DNA of 64,000 nt from Pseudomonadota bacterium (lineage in GTDB: Bacteria > Pseudomonadota > Gammaproteobacteria > Burkholderiales > Rhodocyclaceae): the NCBI GenBank assembly GCA_018261895.1, contig JAGTRT010000020.1, positions 22,791 to 86,790 on the forward strand, given 5' to 3'. The notes beneath the pieces were generated by a model. That model made no database searches, was not told the DNA's origin, and saw only the letters and a program-made list of their open reading frames with translations. A program made the position numbers and the translations under genes. Shown here in pieces: positions 1-8,978 of the stretch. Each line of letters starts with the position of its first letter. Position 1 is the stretch's first letter.

Positions 1-7
1 CCCGGCG

Positions 8-13
8 TATAAT
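8..13 (+). promoter_or_regulatory. -10 box (TATAAT) ahead of the PBP1A gene
   Basis: A perfect TATAAT lies 33 bases before the GTG start of the penicillin-binding protein gene. The -35 element would fall before the window, so the promoter is only half visible. Confidence 0.5.
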
Positions 14-46
14 CCGCGCAACTCCTATTTTGCCGTTCAGACCACC

Positions 47-2362
47 GTGCGTTCATTCCCCCTGGCGCTCCGCCTCATATTTTACCCTGTCATATTTTTA
101 GTTGGGATTATTGCCATCGGCATAGCGATGGCGCTGATCGTTCTGGTCCTGACCTACCCGAACCTGCCTTCACTTGAGGTGCTGACTGACTATCGCCCGA
201 AGATTCCGCTGCGCGTCTATACGGCCGACGGATTTTTGATTGGCGAATTTGGCGAGGAGCGCCGAGCCGTCGTGGCGATAGCGGATGTACCAGCGGTCAT
301 GAAGCACGCCATTCTGGCGGCCGAGGACGACCGCTTCTACCAGCATGGCGGCATCGATTACACCGGGGTGTTGCGCGCCATTGGTGCGAACCTTGTGGGT
401 GGTGGAAAACGACAGGGTGCCTCGACCATTACCCAGCAGGTTGCCCGCAATTTCTTTCTGACTGGCGAAAAGACCTATACGCGCAAGCTTTACGAGGCTT
501 TGCTTTCGTTCAAGATTGAAAGCAACCTCAGCAAGGATCAAATTTTCGAGCTGTACATCAACCAGATTTTCCTGGGGCAACGCGCCTATGGCTTTGCAGC
601 GGCGGCCCAGATTTATTTCGGCAAGCCCCTCAAAGATATTTCGATTGCCGAAGCAGCTATGCTGGCCGGCCTGCCCAAGGCGCCCTCGGCCTACAACCCG
701 ATCGTCAATCCCAATCGCGCCCGCCTGCGCCAGCACTATGTCCTGCGTCGCATGCGCGAGTTGGGCCACATCACGGATGCTCAGTATGAAGCCGCCGTGA
801 AGGAACCGCTGGTGGTCAAACGCGAACTGGCCGAATATGCCGTGCATGCCGAATACGTGGCCGAGATGGCGCGTCAGATTGCGGCCGAACGTTTTCCGGA
901 AGACGTGTACTCGCGGGGCATGAAAATTTACACGACCCTGATCAAGGCCGAACAGGAAGCTGCCTACATCAGTCTACGCAAGGGGGTCATGGACTATGAC
1001 CGGCGACATGGCTACCGGGGCGCCGAGTCCTATCTCGACATGAAGGACATCAAGTCGGATCAGGACGAAGCAATTGATGAAGCGCTGCAGGACATCCCCG
1101 ATGCCGGCGACCTGATTCCGGCACTGGTTCTGGCGGCAGACACGAAACAGATCAAGGTCTATCGCAAAGGGGGAGAGACGCTCACCCTGACCGGCGACGC
1201 CATGAAATTTGCCGCCAAGATGCTCGATGACAAGGCACCGCCCAACAAGCGACTCCGGCGCAGTGCGATTGTTCGCCTGCAGAAGGACGACAAGGGCGCC
1301 TGGCAGATCAGTCAGCTTCCGGAAGTCGAATCTGCCTTTGTCGCCGTTGATCCGAAAGACGGTTCGATTCGGGCGCTGGTCGGTGGCTTCGATTTCAATC
1401 GCAACAAATTCAACCATGTCACGCAGGCCTGGCGACAACCCGGTTCCAGCTTCAAGCCATTCATCTATTCCGCGTCGCTGGAAAAGGGCTTCGGTCCCAA
1501 CAGCATCATTGCGGACGAACCCATCGTCATCCCGGCCAGCCAGACCGGCGCAGCCGCCTGGGAGCCGCACAATTACGACGGCAGGTACGAAGGCCCGATG
1601 CGCATGCGCACCGCGCTGGCCAAGTCGAAGAACATGGTATCGATCCGCATCCTGCAGACGATCGGCACGCATTACGCGCAAGACTACGCAGCCCGATTCG
1701 GCTTTGACGCCGCCAAACATCCGCCTTACCTGACCATGGCGCTAGGCGCCGGATCGGTCACGCCCTGGCAGATGGTCACGGCGTATTCGGTCTTCGCCAA
1801 CGGCGGGTTCCTGATCAATCCGTTTGTCGTTCGCGAGATTCGCGACGGCGCCAATCAGCTCCTGGCCGTTTCGGCTGCGACCGAGGCTGGCAACGAAGCC
1901 GCCCGTGTCATCGACCCGCGCAATGCCTTCATGATGGATGCCATGCTGCGCGATGTCACGATCTACGGCACCGCCGCCAAGGCCTCGGCCATCCTCAAGC
2001 GTCACGATCTGGCCGGCAAGACGGGCACCACCAATGAGTACGTTGACGCCTGGTTCTGCGGCTACCAGATGACGGTCAGCGGCTGCGCCTGGATCGGCTT
2101 CGATCAACCCAGAAAGCTCGGCGACAAGGAAACGGGCGGCGCCGCCGCACTGCCGATCTGGATTGGCTACATGAACCGGGCGCTCAAGGATGTTCCGATG
2201 CTCCTGCCGCAGGCGCCCGAGGGATTGGTCGCCATTGGCGAGGGCAAGGAACGCAGCTACATCTATGCCGAGAACGCGGCCAAGGAAAAACCGGCCGAGG
2301 AAGAGGCCCAGGAAACCGCGCCCTTGCCGAAGCCGGACCTGAGCGCGCCGCCCGCCGACTGA
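47..2362 (+). CDS. mrcA: Penicillin-binding protein 1A (bifunctional peptidoglycan synthase)
   Basis: Class A penicillin-binding protein of 771 residues. It polymerises lipid II into glycan strands and cross-links the stem peptides at the outer face of the inner membrane. A single membrane anchor spans about residues 13-36. The GT51 glycosyltransferase domain follows, with EDDRFYQHGG at residue 93 and GASTITQQ at 124. The C-terminal transpeptidase carries SSFK (S467 nucleophile, K470), SKN at 527-529 and KTGTT at 658. The region between the two catalytic domains matches the extra OB-type domain of PBP1A rather than PBP1B. The start is GTG. The C-terminal tail is rich in Lys, Glu and Pro and probably disordered. 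Its stop codon abuts the stop of the convergent cyaY gene. Confidence 0.95.
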   Translation: MRSFPLALRLIFYPVIFLVGIIAIGIAMALIVLVLTYPNLPSLEVLTDYRPKIPLRVYTADGFLIGEFGEERRAVVAIADVPAVMKHAILAAEDDRFYQHGGIDYTGVLRAIGANLVGGGKRQGASTITQQVARNFFLTGEKTYTRKLYEALLSFKIESNLSKDQIFELYINQIFLGQRAYGFAAAAQIYFGKPLKDISIAEAAMLAGLPKAPSAYNPIVNPNRARLRQHYVLRRMRELGHITDAQYEAAVKEPLVVKRELAEYAVHAEYVAEMARQIAAERFPEDVYSRGMKIYTTLIKAEQEAAYISLRKGVMDYDRRHGYRGAESYLDMKDIKSDQDEAIDEALQDIPDAGDLIPALVLAADTKQIKVYRKGGETLTLTGDAMKFAAKMLDDKAPPNKRLRRSAIVRLQKDDKGAWQISQLPEVESAFVAVDPKDGSIRALVGGFDFNRNKFNHVTQAWRQPGSSFKPFIYSASLEKGFGPNSIIADEPIVIPASQTGAAAWEPHNYDGRYEGPMRMRTALAKSKNMVSIRILQTIGTHYAQDYAARFGFDAAKHPPYLTMALGAGSVTPWQMVTAYSVFANGGFLINPFVVREIRDGANQLLAVSAATEAGNEAARVIDPRNAFMMDAMLRDVTIYGTAAKASAILKRHDLAGKTGTTNEYVDAWFCGYQMTVSGCAWIGFDQPRKLGDKETGGAAALPIWIGYMNRALKDVPMLLPQAPEGLVAIGEGKERSYIYAENAAKEKPAEEEAQETAPLPKPDLSAPPAD

Positions 2363-2680
2363 TCAGCGCAGCACGATGCTTTCGCCGGCCTGCTGGCTGG
2401 CGAGCATCGACAATTTTTCCATGAGTTCGCGCTCATCGCGCGTGTCGCGCCAGGCTGCGCCATCCCAACGGAAATGAAAGCCGCCTGCACGTGCGGCGAC
2501 CCAGATTTCACGGGCCACGCCGTGGCGATTGACGATGATCTTGCTACCGTCCTCGAACTCGATTTCGAGGACACCGCCGGCCGCCAGCTGGCAGTCGACA
2601 TCGGCCCCGCTGGCCTCCAGCGCGGCGTCGATCCTGGCCAGCGCTGCGTCGGCCAGGCTATTGAATTCCTTGTCATCCAT
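2363..2680 (-). CDS. cyaY: Iron-sulfur cluster assembly regulator CyaY (bacterial frataxin)
   Basis: A 105-residue acidic protein of the frataxin family. CyaY binds iron and modulates IscS-dependent iron-sulfur cluster assembly in the cytosol. The sequence shows the acidic first helix (MDDKEFNSLADAAL), a central beta-sheet segment (EIEFEDGSKIIVNRH) and the typical closing strands with EIWVAARAGGFHF. Length matches the family. It is convergent with the PBP1A gene with no bases between the stops, and divergent from lptM-lysA. Frataxin genes next to lptM-lysA are common in Betaproteobacteria. Confidence 0.92.
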   Translation of the reverse strand: MDDKEFNSLADAALARIDAALEASGADVDCQLAAGGVLEIEFEDGSKIIVNRHGVAREIWVAARAGGFHFRWDGAAWRDTRDERELMEKLSMLASQQAGESIVLR

Positions 2681-2721
2681 CGTGTGCTACCATCCTGCTC
2701 TTCGCTGACTGCGCCCCGAAC

Positions 2722-2883
2722 ATGTCCAGAATCGCCGCCTTGCTGATTATCCTGAGCCTTGCTGCCTGTGGCATGAAAGGCCAGCTTGAACGGCCGCCCG
2801 GCCCGGCGCCGGAACCGCTGCTGGGCAGCGGCAAGGCAGCCGCCAAGGATGTTAGCACGACCTCTAGCCCCAACGCCCAATGA
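2722..2883 (+). CDS. lptM: Small lipoprotein LptM (YifL-like)
   Basis: A 53-residue lipoprotein. The signal peptide MSRIAALLIILSLAAC ends in a lipobox (LAAC) followed by GMKGQL, the signature of the YifL/LptM family that assists LptD assembly in the outer membrane. The rest is a Pro- and Ala-rich tail. The stop codon overlaps the lysA start (ATGA), as expected for the conserved lptM-lysA pair. Confidence 0.85.
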   Translation: MSRIAALLIILSLAACGMKGQLERPPGPAPEPLLGSGKAAAKDVSTTSSPNAQ

Positions 2884-4139
2884 CCCAATTTGCCCTGAAG
2901 AACGGCGTCCTGCACGTCGAATCCGTCGCCCTGCCGACGATTGCTGATCAATTTGGCACGCCCGCCTATGTTTATTCCCGCGCTGCGCTGGAAGCCTCGC
3001 TGCGCGAATTCCATGACGTCCTGGGTGCGCACCCGGCCGGCAAGGGCGCGCTGGTTTGCTTCGCCGCCAAGGCCAACTCCAACCTCGCCATCCTGAATGT
3101 CTTCGCCCGCCTCGGTGCCGGCTTCGACATCGTTTCCGGTGGCGAACTGCAGCGCGTGCTGGCCGCTGGCGCCGACCCGAAGAAGGTCGTTTTCTCGGGC
3201 GTCGGCAAGACGGCAGCCGAGATGAAGCTGGCGCTCGACGCCGGCATTTTCTGTTTCAACATCGAATCGATTCCCGAACTGGAGCGCCTCAACGAAGTGG
3301 CCGGCCAGTGTGGCAAGACGGCGCCGATCAGCCTGCGCGTCAATCCGAACGTCGATCCGAAGACGCATCCCTACATTTCCACCGGCCTCAAGGGCGCCAA
3401 GTTCGGCGTGGCCTACGACGACGCGCTGGCACTTTACCGCCGCGCGGCCGCCCTGCCCCACATCGAAGTCGCCGGCGTTGACTGCCATATCGGCTCGCAA
3501 TTGCTCGACCCGTCGCCCTTCGTCGAAGCGCTCGACCGCATCCTGGCCCTCGTCGACCAACTGGCGGCCGAAGGCATCCACATTCGTCACCTCGACCTCG
3601 GCGGCGGCCTGGGCATCAAGTACAACGCCGAGCAGGTGCAGCCGACCGTGGACGCCTACCTGACACCGCTGCTCGACAAGCTGGCCGGCCGTGGCCTGCA
3701 GGTCGTCCTCGAACCGGGTCGCCGGCTGGTCGGCAATGCCGGGCTGCTGCTCACGCGCATCGAATACCTCAAGCAGGGCGAGGCCAAGAACTTCGCCATC
3801 ATCGACGCCGCCATGAACGACCTCATGCGCCCGGCGCTCTATGAAGCCTGGCATGACATCCTGCCCGTCGTGCCGCGCGCCGGCGCTGCCACCGAATACG
3901 ACGTCGTCGGCCCGGTCTGCGAAACCGGCGATTTCCTCGGCCAGGCGCGTCCGCTGACCGTCGAGGCCGGCGACCTGCTGGCCGTGATGTCGGCCGGCGC
4001 CTATGGCATGGCCATGGCCTCGAACTACAACACCCGGCCGCGCGCCGTCGAAGTCATGGTCGATGGCGACAAGGTCCATGTCATCCGCCAGCGCGAAACG
4101 GTCGAACAGCTTTACTCAGGCGAGTCCATCCTCCCTTAG
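2880..4139 (+). CDS. lysA: Diaminopimelate decarboxylase
   Basis: A 419-residue PLP enzyme of the alanine-racemase fold (group IV decarboxylase) that converts meso-diaminopimelate to L-lysine, the last step of lysine biosynthesis. The PLP lysine is K64 in CFAAKANSN. GGGLG near residue 241 and EPGR near 278 bind the cofactor phosphate. The substrate-binding CETGDFLG motif is present near the C-terminus. Length is normal. It is translationally coupled to lptM by a 4-base overlap. Confidence 0.97.
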   Translation: MTQFALKNGVLHVESVALPTIADQFGTPAYVYSRAALEASLREFHDVLGAHPAGKGALVCFAAKANSNLAILNVFARLGAGFDIVSGGELQRVLAAGADPKKVVFSGVGKTAAEMKLALDAGIFCFNIESIPELERLNEVAGQCGKTAPISLRVNPNVDPKTHPYISTGLKGAKFGVAYDDALALYRRAAALPHIEVAGVDCHIGSQLLDPSPFVEALDRILALVDQLAAEGIHIRHLDLGGGLGIKYNAEQVQPTVDAYLTPLLDKLAGRGLQVVLEPGRRLVGNAGLLLTRIEYLKQGEAKNFAIIDAAMNDLMRPALYEAWHDILPVVPRAGAATEYDVVGPVCETGDFLGQARPLTVEAGDLLAVMSAGAYGMAMASNYNTRPRAVEVMVDGDKVHVIRQRETVEQLYSGESILP

Positions 4140-4143
4140 TGGC

Positions 4144-4292
4144 CTGTTTCGCAATTATCGAAACATGAAAGCTGGTCCTTGCGTCCCCGGCGTTGTTGCT
4201 CATCCTCGCGATAGCTACGGCTATCGCTGCGGCTCGCGCCTAGCCAGGAACACAAATCCGGCGCTTTCATTTTGTTTCGCCAATTACGAAGC
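4144..4292. repeat. Long imperfect palindrome, about 70-base arms
   Basis: The whole lysA-hslR gap reads as one imperfect inverted repeat. The centre is GCGATAGC-TAC-GGCTATCGC at about 4208-4227. The outer ends also mirror each other: TTCGCAATTATCGAAAC at the left, and TTCGTAATTGGCGAAAC when the right end is reverse-complemented. RNA from it would form one hairpin of about 150 nt just before the hslR ribosome site. A shorter related element lies at 59793-59872. Confidence 0.7.
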
Positions 4293-4301
4293 AGACCACC
4301 A

Positions 4302-4673
4302 ATGAGCCTGCGCGTCGACAAATGGTTGTGGGCAGCGCGTTTTTTCAAGACGCGCTCCCTGGCCAGCGACGCCGTCAGCGGCGGCAAGGTCAAGGTCAAT
4401 GGAACGGCGACCAAGCCGGCGCGCGAGATCAAGGTCGGTGACCGGCTCGACATCGCCAACGGCGAAACGCGCTGGGAAGTGAGCGTCAAGGCGCTCTCCG
4501 ACAAGCGTGGCCCGGCACCGGAAGCCCGGCTCCTCTACGAGGAAACGCCGGAGAGCATCGCTGCCCGCGAAGCGGCACGGGAGAGACGGCAATTCGTTCA
4601 AGACCCGGCCGCCGACATCCATGGTCGGCCAACCAAGCGCGACCGGCGCCAGATGGACCGATTTGGCCGTTGA
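4302..4673 (+). CDS. hslR: Heat-shock protein 15, S4-domain RNA-binding protein
   Basis: A 123-residue protein with an N-terminal S4 RNA-binding domain: MSLRVDKWLWAARFFKTRSL, then GGKVKVNG and the KVGD turn. Hsp15 family members bind 50S subunits carrying stalled nascent chains with tRNA and help recycle them. The C-terminal tail is basic (RPTKRDRRQMDRFGR). The open frame extends further upstream, but ATG 4302 gives the family N-terminus. It follows a long palindrome, and a copy of the dispersed repeat follows it. Confidence 0.9.
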   Translation: MSLRVDKWLWAARFFKTRSLASDAVSGGKVKVNGTATKPAREIKVGDRLDIANGETRWEVSVKALSDKRGPAPEARLLYEETPESIAAREAARERRQFVQDPAADIHGRPTKRDRRQMDRFGR

Positions 4674-4684
4674 ATCGGCAATTT

Positions 4685-4718
4685 GACGGTCAACCGGAAA
4701 AAAAGCCCAAAATTGAAA
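4685..4718 (+). repeat. Dispersed 33-bp repeat, copy 1 (intergenic)
   Basis: Core CGGTCAACCGG, then an A-run, then GCCCAAAATTGAAA. It lies between hslR and the convergent AEC transporter gene. The core holds a CGGT/ACCG inverted repeat around CA. Confidence 0.85.
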
Positions 4719-4758
4719 TCCTGTTGCGCCGTTTTCGGCGGGGCAGGACAGCATCAGA

Positions 4759-5646
4759 TCAAAGCACGTAGGCCAGCGCCAGCGGCAGGAAGAGCAGCGC
4801 GGCCAGGTTGCCGATCAGCACGATGGACGCGACGCGTTGGGGCTCCTGTTTGTAGCGTTCGGCGAACAGGAAATTGAGCACGGCGGGCGGCAGGGCGCCA
4901 AAAACGAACAGCATCGCCGCATCCCGCCCCTGCAGGCCCAGCAACTGGATCACGGCAGCGGCGATGAGCATGCCGGCAATCGGCCGCAGCACGGCGCTAC
5001 CAACCGCGACCTTCCATTCACTGAACGACACATCGGTCATGCGCACGCCGAGCGAGAACAGGAGCAGCGGCACCGACACGTCGCCGAGCATCTTGATGGC
5101 GACCACCAGCGGCGTCCAGATCGGAATCTTGACGAGCGCCACGGTCAGCCCGGCAATAGCCGCTGCAACGACCGGGATGCGCCATAGCGTCAGGATGCGC
5201 GTCGTCGGGTCGAGCAGGCGGGCGCCGAAGGAGAAATGCAGCGTGTTTTCGACCATGAACAGGATGACCGCCGCCGGCAATGCACTTTCGCCCCAGGCCA
5301 GCACGGCGAGGGGCAGGCCGATGTTGCCGGAGTTGTTGAACAACATCGGCGGCACCAGCGTTTTCGGCTGAATGCCGAATAGCCGGGAGATCGGCCAGGC
5401 GAGCAGACCGCAGGTGGCCAGGACGAGAAAACCGCCGAGCGCCAAGGGTGCGTAGGCGGCAAGGTCGAAGGACTTGCCCGCCATCGCGGCAAAGACCAGC
5501 GCCGGGATGAAAATATCCATGTTCAGACGGTTGGCCACCGCCATTTCCGGCTTGTGCTTGCGGGCATAGAAAAAGCCGGCCGCGACGATCCCGAAGATGG
5601 GGAACAGAATGACCAGCAGACGGAAACTCAGGCTTTGCTCGTCCAC
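4759..5646 (-). CDS. AEC family transporter (auxin efflux carrier type permease)
   Basis: A 295-residue integral membrane protein with about ten hydrophobic segments. It has the N-terminal PIFGIVAAGFFYARK and the NMDIFIPALVFAAMAGK motif of the auxin-efflux-carrier (PF03547) superfamily. The conserved helix-breaking segment FNNSGNIGLPLAVL is also present. Bacterial members export or import small carboxylates or amino acids. The substrate cannot be read from the sequence. The start is GTG at 5646. It lies downstream of hslVU on the same strand, separated by a GC-rich hairpin, and is probably a separate unit. Confidence 0.85.
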   Translation of the reverse strand: MDEQSLSFRLLVILFPIFGIVAAGFFYARKHKPEMAVANRLNMDIFIPALVFAAMAGKSFDLAAYAPLALGGFLVLATCGLLAWPISRLFGIQPKTLVPPMLFNNSGNIGLPLAVLAWGESALPAAVILFMVENTLHFSFGARLLDPTTRILTLWRIPVVAAAIAGLTVALVKIPIWTPLVVAIKMLGDVSVPLLLFSLGVRMTDVSFSEWKVAVGSAVLRPIAGMLIAAAVIQLLGLQGRDAAMLFVFGALPPAVLNFLFAERYKQEPQRVASIVLIGNLAALLFLPLALAYVL

Positions 5647-5696
5647 ACGGAACCCCTGGTTGAAAACGACGGAATGGCAGGCATTTTGCCAGGCCG

Positions 5697-5740
5697 CGGC
5701 CGGCGGACAATCGGGAATTCCCCTGAGTCCGCCAGCCGGG
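5697..5740. terminator. GC-rich hairpin downstream of hslVU
   Basis: The arms CCGGCGGAC and GTCCGCCAGCCGG flank an internal GGGAATTCCC palindrome, just past the hslU stop on the minus strand. There is no clear T-run, so intrinsic termination is uncertain. Confidence 0.4.
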
Positions 5741-5751
5741 CAGCGGCGCGA

Positions 5752-7092
5752 TTACAGCACGTAGCGCGAGAGATCCTCGTCGGCAGCGACTTCACCGAGT
5801 TTCTCGTTCACGTAGGCGGCATCGACCTGGACAGTTTCCAGACCGGCCTTGCCGGCGTCGAAGGACACCTCTTCGAGCAGTTTTTCCATGACCGTATGCA
5901 GACGGCGGGCGCCGATATTTTCGGTCCGCTCATTCACCTGGAAAGCGATTTCCGCCATGCGCCGGATGCCGTCCTCGGCGAAATTCAACGCCACGCCCTC
6001 GGTTTCGAGCAAGGCCTGGTACTGCTTGGTCAGACAGGCATCGGTCTGGGTCAGAATGCACTCGAAGTCGGCCACCGACAGCGAATCGAGTTCGACGCGG
6101 ATCGGAAAACGGCCCTGCAGTTCCGGAATCAGGTCGGACGGCTTGGACAGATGGAAGGCACCGGAGGCAATGAACAGGATGTGGTCGGTCTTGATCATGC
6201 CGTACTTGGTCGACACCGTCGTGCCCTCGACCAGCGGCAGCAGATCCCGCTGGACTCCCTGGCGCGAGACATCGGCGCCCTGCATTTCCGAGCGGCTGGC
6301 GATCTTGTCGAGCTCGTCGAGGAAAACGATGCCGTTCTGCTCGACGGCCTTGACCGCCTCCAGCTTCACGTCCTCGTCATTGACCAGCTTGGCTGCTTCC
6401 TCGTCGGTCAGCAGCTTGAGCGCCTCGGGAATTTTCAGCTTGCGCGACTTCTTCTTGCCCCCGCCCATGTTCTGGAACATGCCCTGAATCTGCTGGGTCA
6501 GCTCCTCCATGCCCGGCGGCGCGAAGATTTCGGCCTGCATGCCCGGCGCGGCGACTTCGATGTCGATTTCCTTGTCGTCAAGTTCGCCCTCGCGCAGCTT
6601 CTTGCGGAACTTCTGGCGCGTCGCGCTATCGGTCGCAGACGACTCCGAATTCTCGGCAAAAAAGCCGGGGCTGCGCGCCGGCGGCAACAGCACATCGAGA
6701 ACACGCTCCTCGGCGGCATCCTCGGCCCGGGCACGCATCGACTTCATGGCGCGTTCGCGGTGCGACTTGATGGCCATCTCGACCAGATCGCGGATGATCG
6801 TTTCGACGTCGCGGCCGACGTAACCGACTTCCGTAAATTTCGTCGCCTCGATCTTGATGAAGGGCGCGTTGGCCAGGCGAGCCAGACGGCGGGCGATCTC
6901 GGTCTTGCCGACGCCCGTCGGCCCGATCATCAGGATGTTCTTCGGCGTGATTTCCTGGCGCAGCGGCTCGGCCACCTGCGAACGCCGCCAGCGGTTGCGC
7001 AAGGCGATGGCCACGGCCTTCTTGGCGTTCTTCTGCCCGACGATGTGCTTGTCGAGTTCCGAGACGATTTCCTGCGGCGTCATGGTCGTCAT
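5752..7092 (-). CDS. hslU: ATP-dependent protease ATPase subunit HslU (ClpY)
   Basis: A 446-residue AAA+ unfoldase that forms a hexamer on the HslV peptidase. The N-terminus has [16 protein letters not shown]. Walker A is GPTGVGKTE near residue 56 and Walker B is IVFLDELDK in the second half. The intermediate (I) domain lies between them and contains an acidic and basic insertion. The family C-terminus ends in SRYVL, whose tail inserts into HslV pockets. Its start overlaps the end of hslV by 4 bases, so the two are translationally coupled. Confidence 0.97.
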   Translation of the reverse strand: MTTMTPQEIVSELDKHIVGQKNAKKAVAIALRNRWRRSQVAEPLRQEITPKNILMIGPTGVGKTEIARRLARLANAPFIKIEATKFTEVGYVGRDVETIIRDLVEMAIKSHRERAMKSMRARAEDAAEERVLDVLLPPARSPGFFAENSESSATDSATRQKFRKKLREGELDDKEIDIEVAAPGMQAEIFAPPGMEELTQQIQGMFQNMGGGKKKSRKLKIPEALKLLTDEEAAKLVNDEDVKLEAVKAVEQNGIVFLDELDKIASRSEMQGADVSRQGVQRDLLPLVEGTTVSTKYGMIKTDHILFIASGAFHLSKPSDLIPELQGRFPIRVELDSLSVADFECILTQTDACLTKQYQALLETEGVALNFAEDGIRRMAEIAFQVNERTENIGARRLHTVMEKLLEEVSFDAGKAGLETVQVDAAYVNEKLGEVAADEDLSRYVL

Positions 7093-7625
7093 TCGAGCAC
7101 CTCGAGCGTGAAATTCCGGTTGGTGTAGATGCAGATGTCGCCGGCGATTTCGAGCGACTTGGTGACGATCTCGCGCGGTGCCAGATCGGTGTTTTCGAGC
7201 AGCGCCCGCGCCGCGCTCTGGGCATACGAACCACCCGAGCCGATGGCAACAATGCCCTGCTCCGGCTCCAGCACATCGCCATTGCCGGTGATGATCAGCG
7301 ATACGTCACGGTCGGCCACCGACAGCATGGCCTCCAGCCGGCGCAGGGCGCGGTCGGAACGCCAGTCCTTGGCAAGTTCGACCGCCGAACGCAGCAGGTT
7401 GCCCTGATGCTTCTCCAGCTTGGCCTCGAAACGCTCGAACAGCGTAAAGGCGTCGGCCGTGCCGCCGGCAAAGCCAGCCAGGATGCGGCCCTGATAGAGG
7501 CGGCGGACTTTCTTCGCGGTAGCTTTGATGACGATATTGCCCAGCGTGACCTGGCCATCGCCGCCCATGGCGACGGAATTGCCCCGGCGCACCGACAGGA
7601 TCGTCGTGCCGTGATATTGCTCCAT
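7089..7625 (-). CDS. hslV: ATP-dependent protease peptidase subunit HslV (ClpQ)
   Basis: A 178-residue N-terminal-threonine peptidase of the proteasome-beta family. The catalytic Thr is T7 in [12 protein letters not shown], so a six-residue propeptide must be removed. GGDGQVTLG and the C-terminal [11 protein letters not shown] are typical. It forms a double hexamer capped by HslU and degrades misfolded or regulatory proteins in the cytosol. It is the first gene of the hslVU operon. Confidence 0.97.
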   Translation of the reverse strand: MEQYHGTTILSVRRGNSVAMGGDGQVTLGNIVIKATAKKVRRLYQGRILAGFAGGTADAFTLFERFEAKLEKHQGNLLRSAVELAKDWRSDRALRRLEAMLSVADRDVSLIITGNGDVLEPEQGIVAIGSGGSYAQSAARALLENTDLAPREIVTKSLEIAGDICIYTNRNFTLEVLE

Positions 7626-7637
7626 GTTTTTTCCTGA

Positions 7638-8933
7638 CTAAGACTTGGGAACGAGAATGCGCGCCTGCTTGTTGAGGCCGACCACGGCCATCAGCTCGGC
7701 GACCAGATGATTCGGGCTGCGAATGACGATCTCGCGCCCGGCCGCCTTGTAAGGCGCGAGGCGGTTGACGAGTTGCCCGGCCGACACGAAATCAAGGCGG
7801 CGCACGCCGGAAAAATCGATGATCGGCTGCTCGGCCGCTTCGATATACGACACCAGGTCGTCAAAGCGACACCCTTTCAGCTCACCGGACAAATAATGTG
7901 CACCATCGACCGCTGGCGCTGCGCTGACCGCAGCCGCCTTGGGCACCACGGGCGCCTGCCTGACTTCCCATGACGGCGGAGACAGCTCGAAGGTAACGGC
8001 GTAGTCGACGGCGCGCTCTTCGAAGGCCTCCTGCGTGCCATGACGCTGCAGCAGTTCGAGCAACAGACGCCAGGACGGTTCGTGCGCGGTATCGCCGGCC
8101 ACCATGCGGTTGTTCAGACGATCGATGAAGACATCGACGCCACCGAGGGTCACCGACAGGCGTTTTTTGCGGGCCGTGCTCAGCATGTCGGCCAACTGCC
8201 CGGCCACTTCGTCGTCGCAGCCGATCAGTTTGGTGCAATCGACCGTGACCTGGGCTTTCTGGTCGATCAGCTTGCCCAGCTCCATGACCGGCAGCGCACC
8301 TTCGGTGGTCAACACGCCTTGCAGGAATATCTTGTGCGGGCCGACGGCAGCCGATGCCTGCTTGCCGGCCGGCGAAGCTTGAGACCACGTCGGCGGGGAC
8401 ATTTCACAGGCTTCGGCGTAATCGGCGCACAGCTTGTCAAAGCCGGCGCGGTCGCCGATGGCCTGCAGCAGATCGAATAGCAAGAGCCAGAAGCGTCGCC
8501 CTTCCCGGCCATGATACGAACGGACAAAGGTTTCGAGTAGCGAGCGTGCAGCGGCATCCTGGCCGTTGGCGTAAAGCACAACGACCTGTTCGACGCAGGC
8601 TTGCAACGGGTCTTCGTCGTCATTGACGTCGATCCCCATGACGCTGGACTCGGTAAAGTCGTCGCTGTCGAAATCGTCGATGCTGAAATCGGAATCGACC
8701 GCCAGCGGTGCGGCTGCGGTGGCGGCCTGAGCCGACTTTGCGGCGGCTTGCGGTTTGGTCGGCTTGCCGGGTGTGAATTCGAGGTCGGGCAGCTGCTCGG
8801 GTAACGGCCTGGCATTTTCCGCCGCCGGTGCTTCCGGCGCTTTCACCTCCGGCGCGGAGGCCGGTGCACGTGGACGGGCTGCCGGCCTTTCCGGCATTTT
8901 TTTGTCAGGCTTCTTGAAAAAGGAAAAAACCAT
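7638..8933 (-). CDS. STAS-domain protein with Pro/Ala-rich N-terminus
   Basis: A 431-residue soluble protein. Residues 1-90 are Pro-, Ala- and Lys-rich and probably disordered. An acidic patch (DSDFSIDDFDSDDFTES) follows. Two similar helical segments each end in a phrase like FELSPPSW or CEMSPPTW. Two STAS-like alpha/beta domains follow these segments; the last contains FSGVRRLDFVSAGQLVNRL. STAS domains usually bind nucleotides or act as partner-switch modules. No kinase or phosphatase partner is next to it. ATG 8933 has GGAG five bases upstream. The exact role is unknown. It is 12 bases from hslV and may be co-transcribed with hslVU. Confidence 0.7.
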   Translation of the reverse strand: MVFSFFKKPDKKMPERPAARPRAPASAPEVKAPEAPAAENARPLPEQLPDLEFTPGKPTKPQAAAKSAQAATAAAPLAVDSDFSIDDFDSDDFTESSVMGIDVNDDEDPLQACVEQVVVLYANGQDAAARSLLETFVRSYHGREGRRFWLLLFDLLQAIGDRAGFDKLCADYAEACEMSPPTWSQASPAGKQASAAVGPHKIFLQGVLTTEGALPVMELGKLIDQKAQVTVDCTKLIGCDDEVAGQLADMLSTARKKRLSVTLGGVDVFIDRLNNRMVAGDTAHEPSWRLLLELLQRHGTQEAFEERAVDYAVTFELSPPSWEVRQAPVVPKAAAVSAAPAVDGAHYLSGELKGCRFDDLVSYIEAAEQPIIDFSGVRRLDFVSAGQLVNRLAPYKAAGREIVIRSPNHLVAELMAVVGLNKQARILVPKS

Positions 8934-8978
8934 GTCTACTCCGCACGCGGGGGAGTAGTTTTAGCATGCCCTTGGACT

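Noticed and set aside
2673..4079. 468-codon frame opposite lysA
   Set aside because: Antisense shadow with biased composition and no family motifs.
7105..7122. TTCCGGTTGG in hslV as a repeat copy
   Set aside because: Encodes the conserved TNRNF end of HslV and lacks the GACCG half.
5554..7128. 524-codon frame opposite hslU
   Set aside because: Antisense shadow of hslU, with His/Leu/Arg bias typical of reverse-read GC-rich genes.
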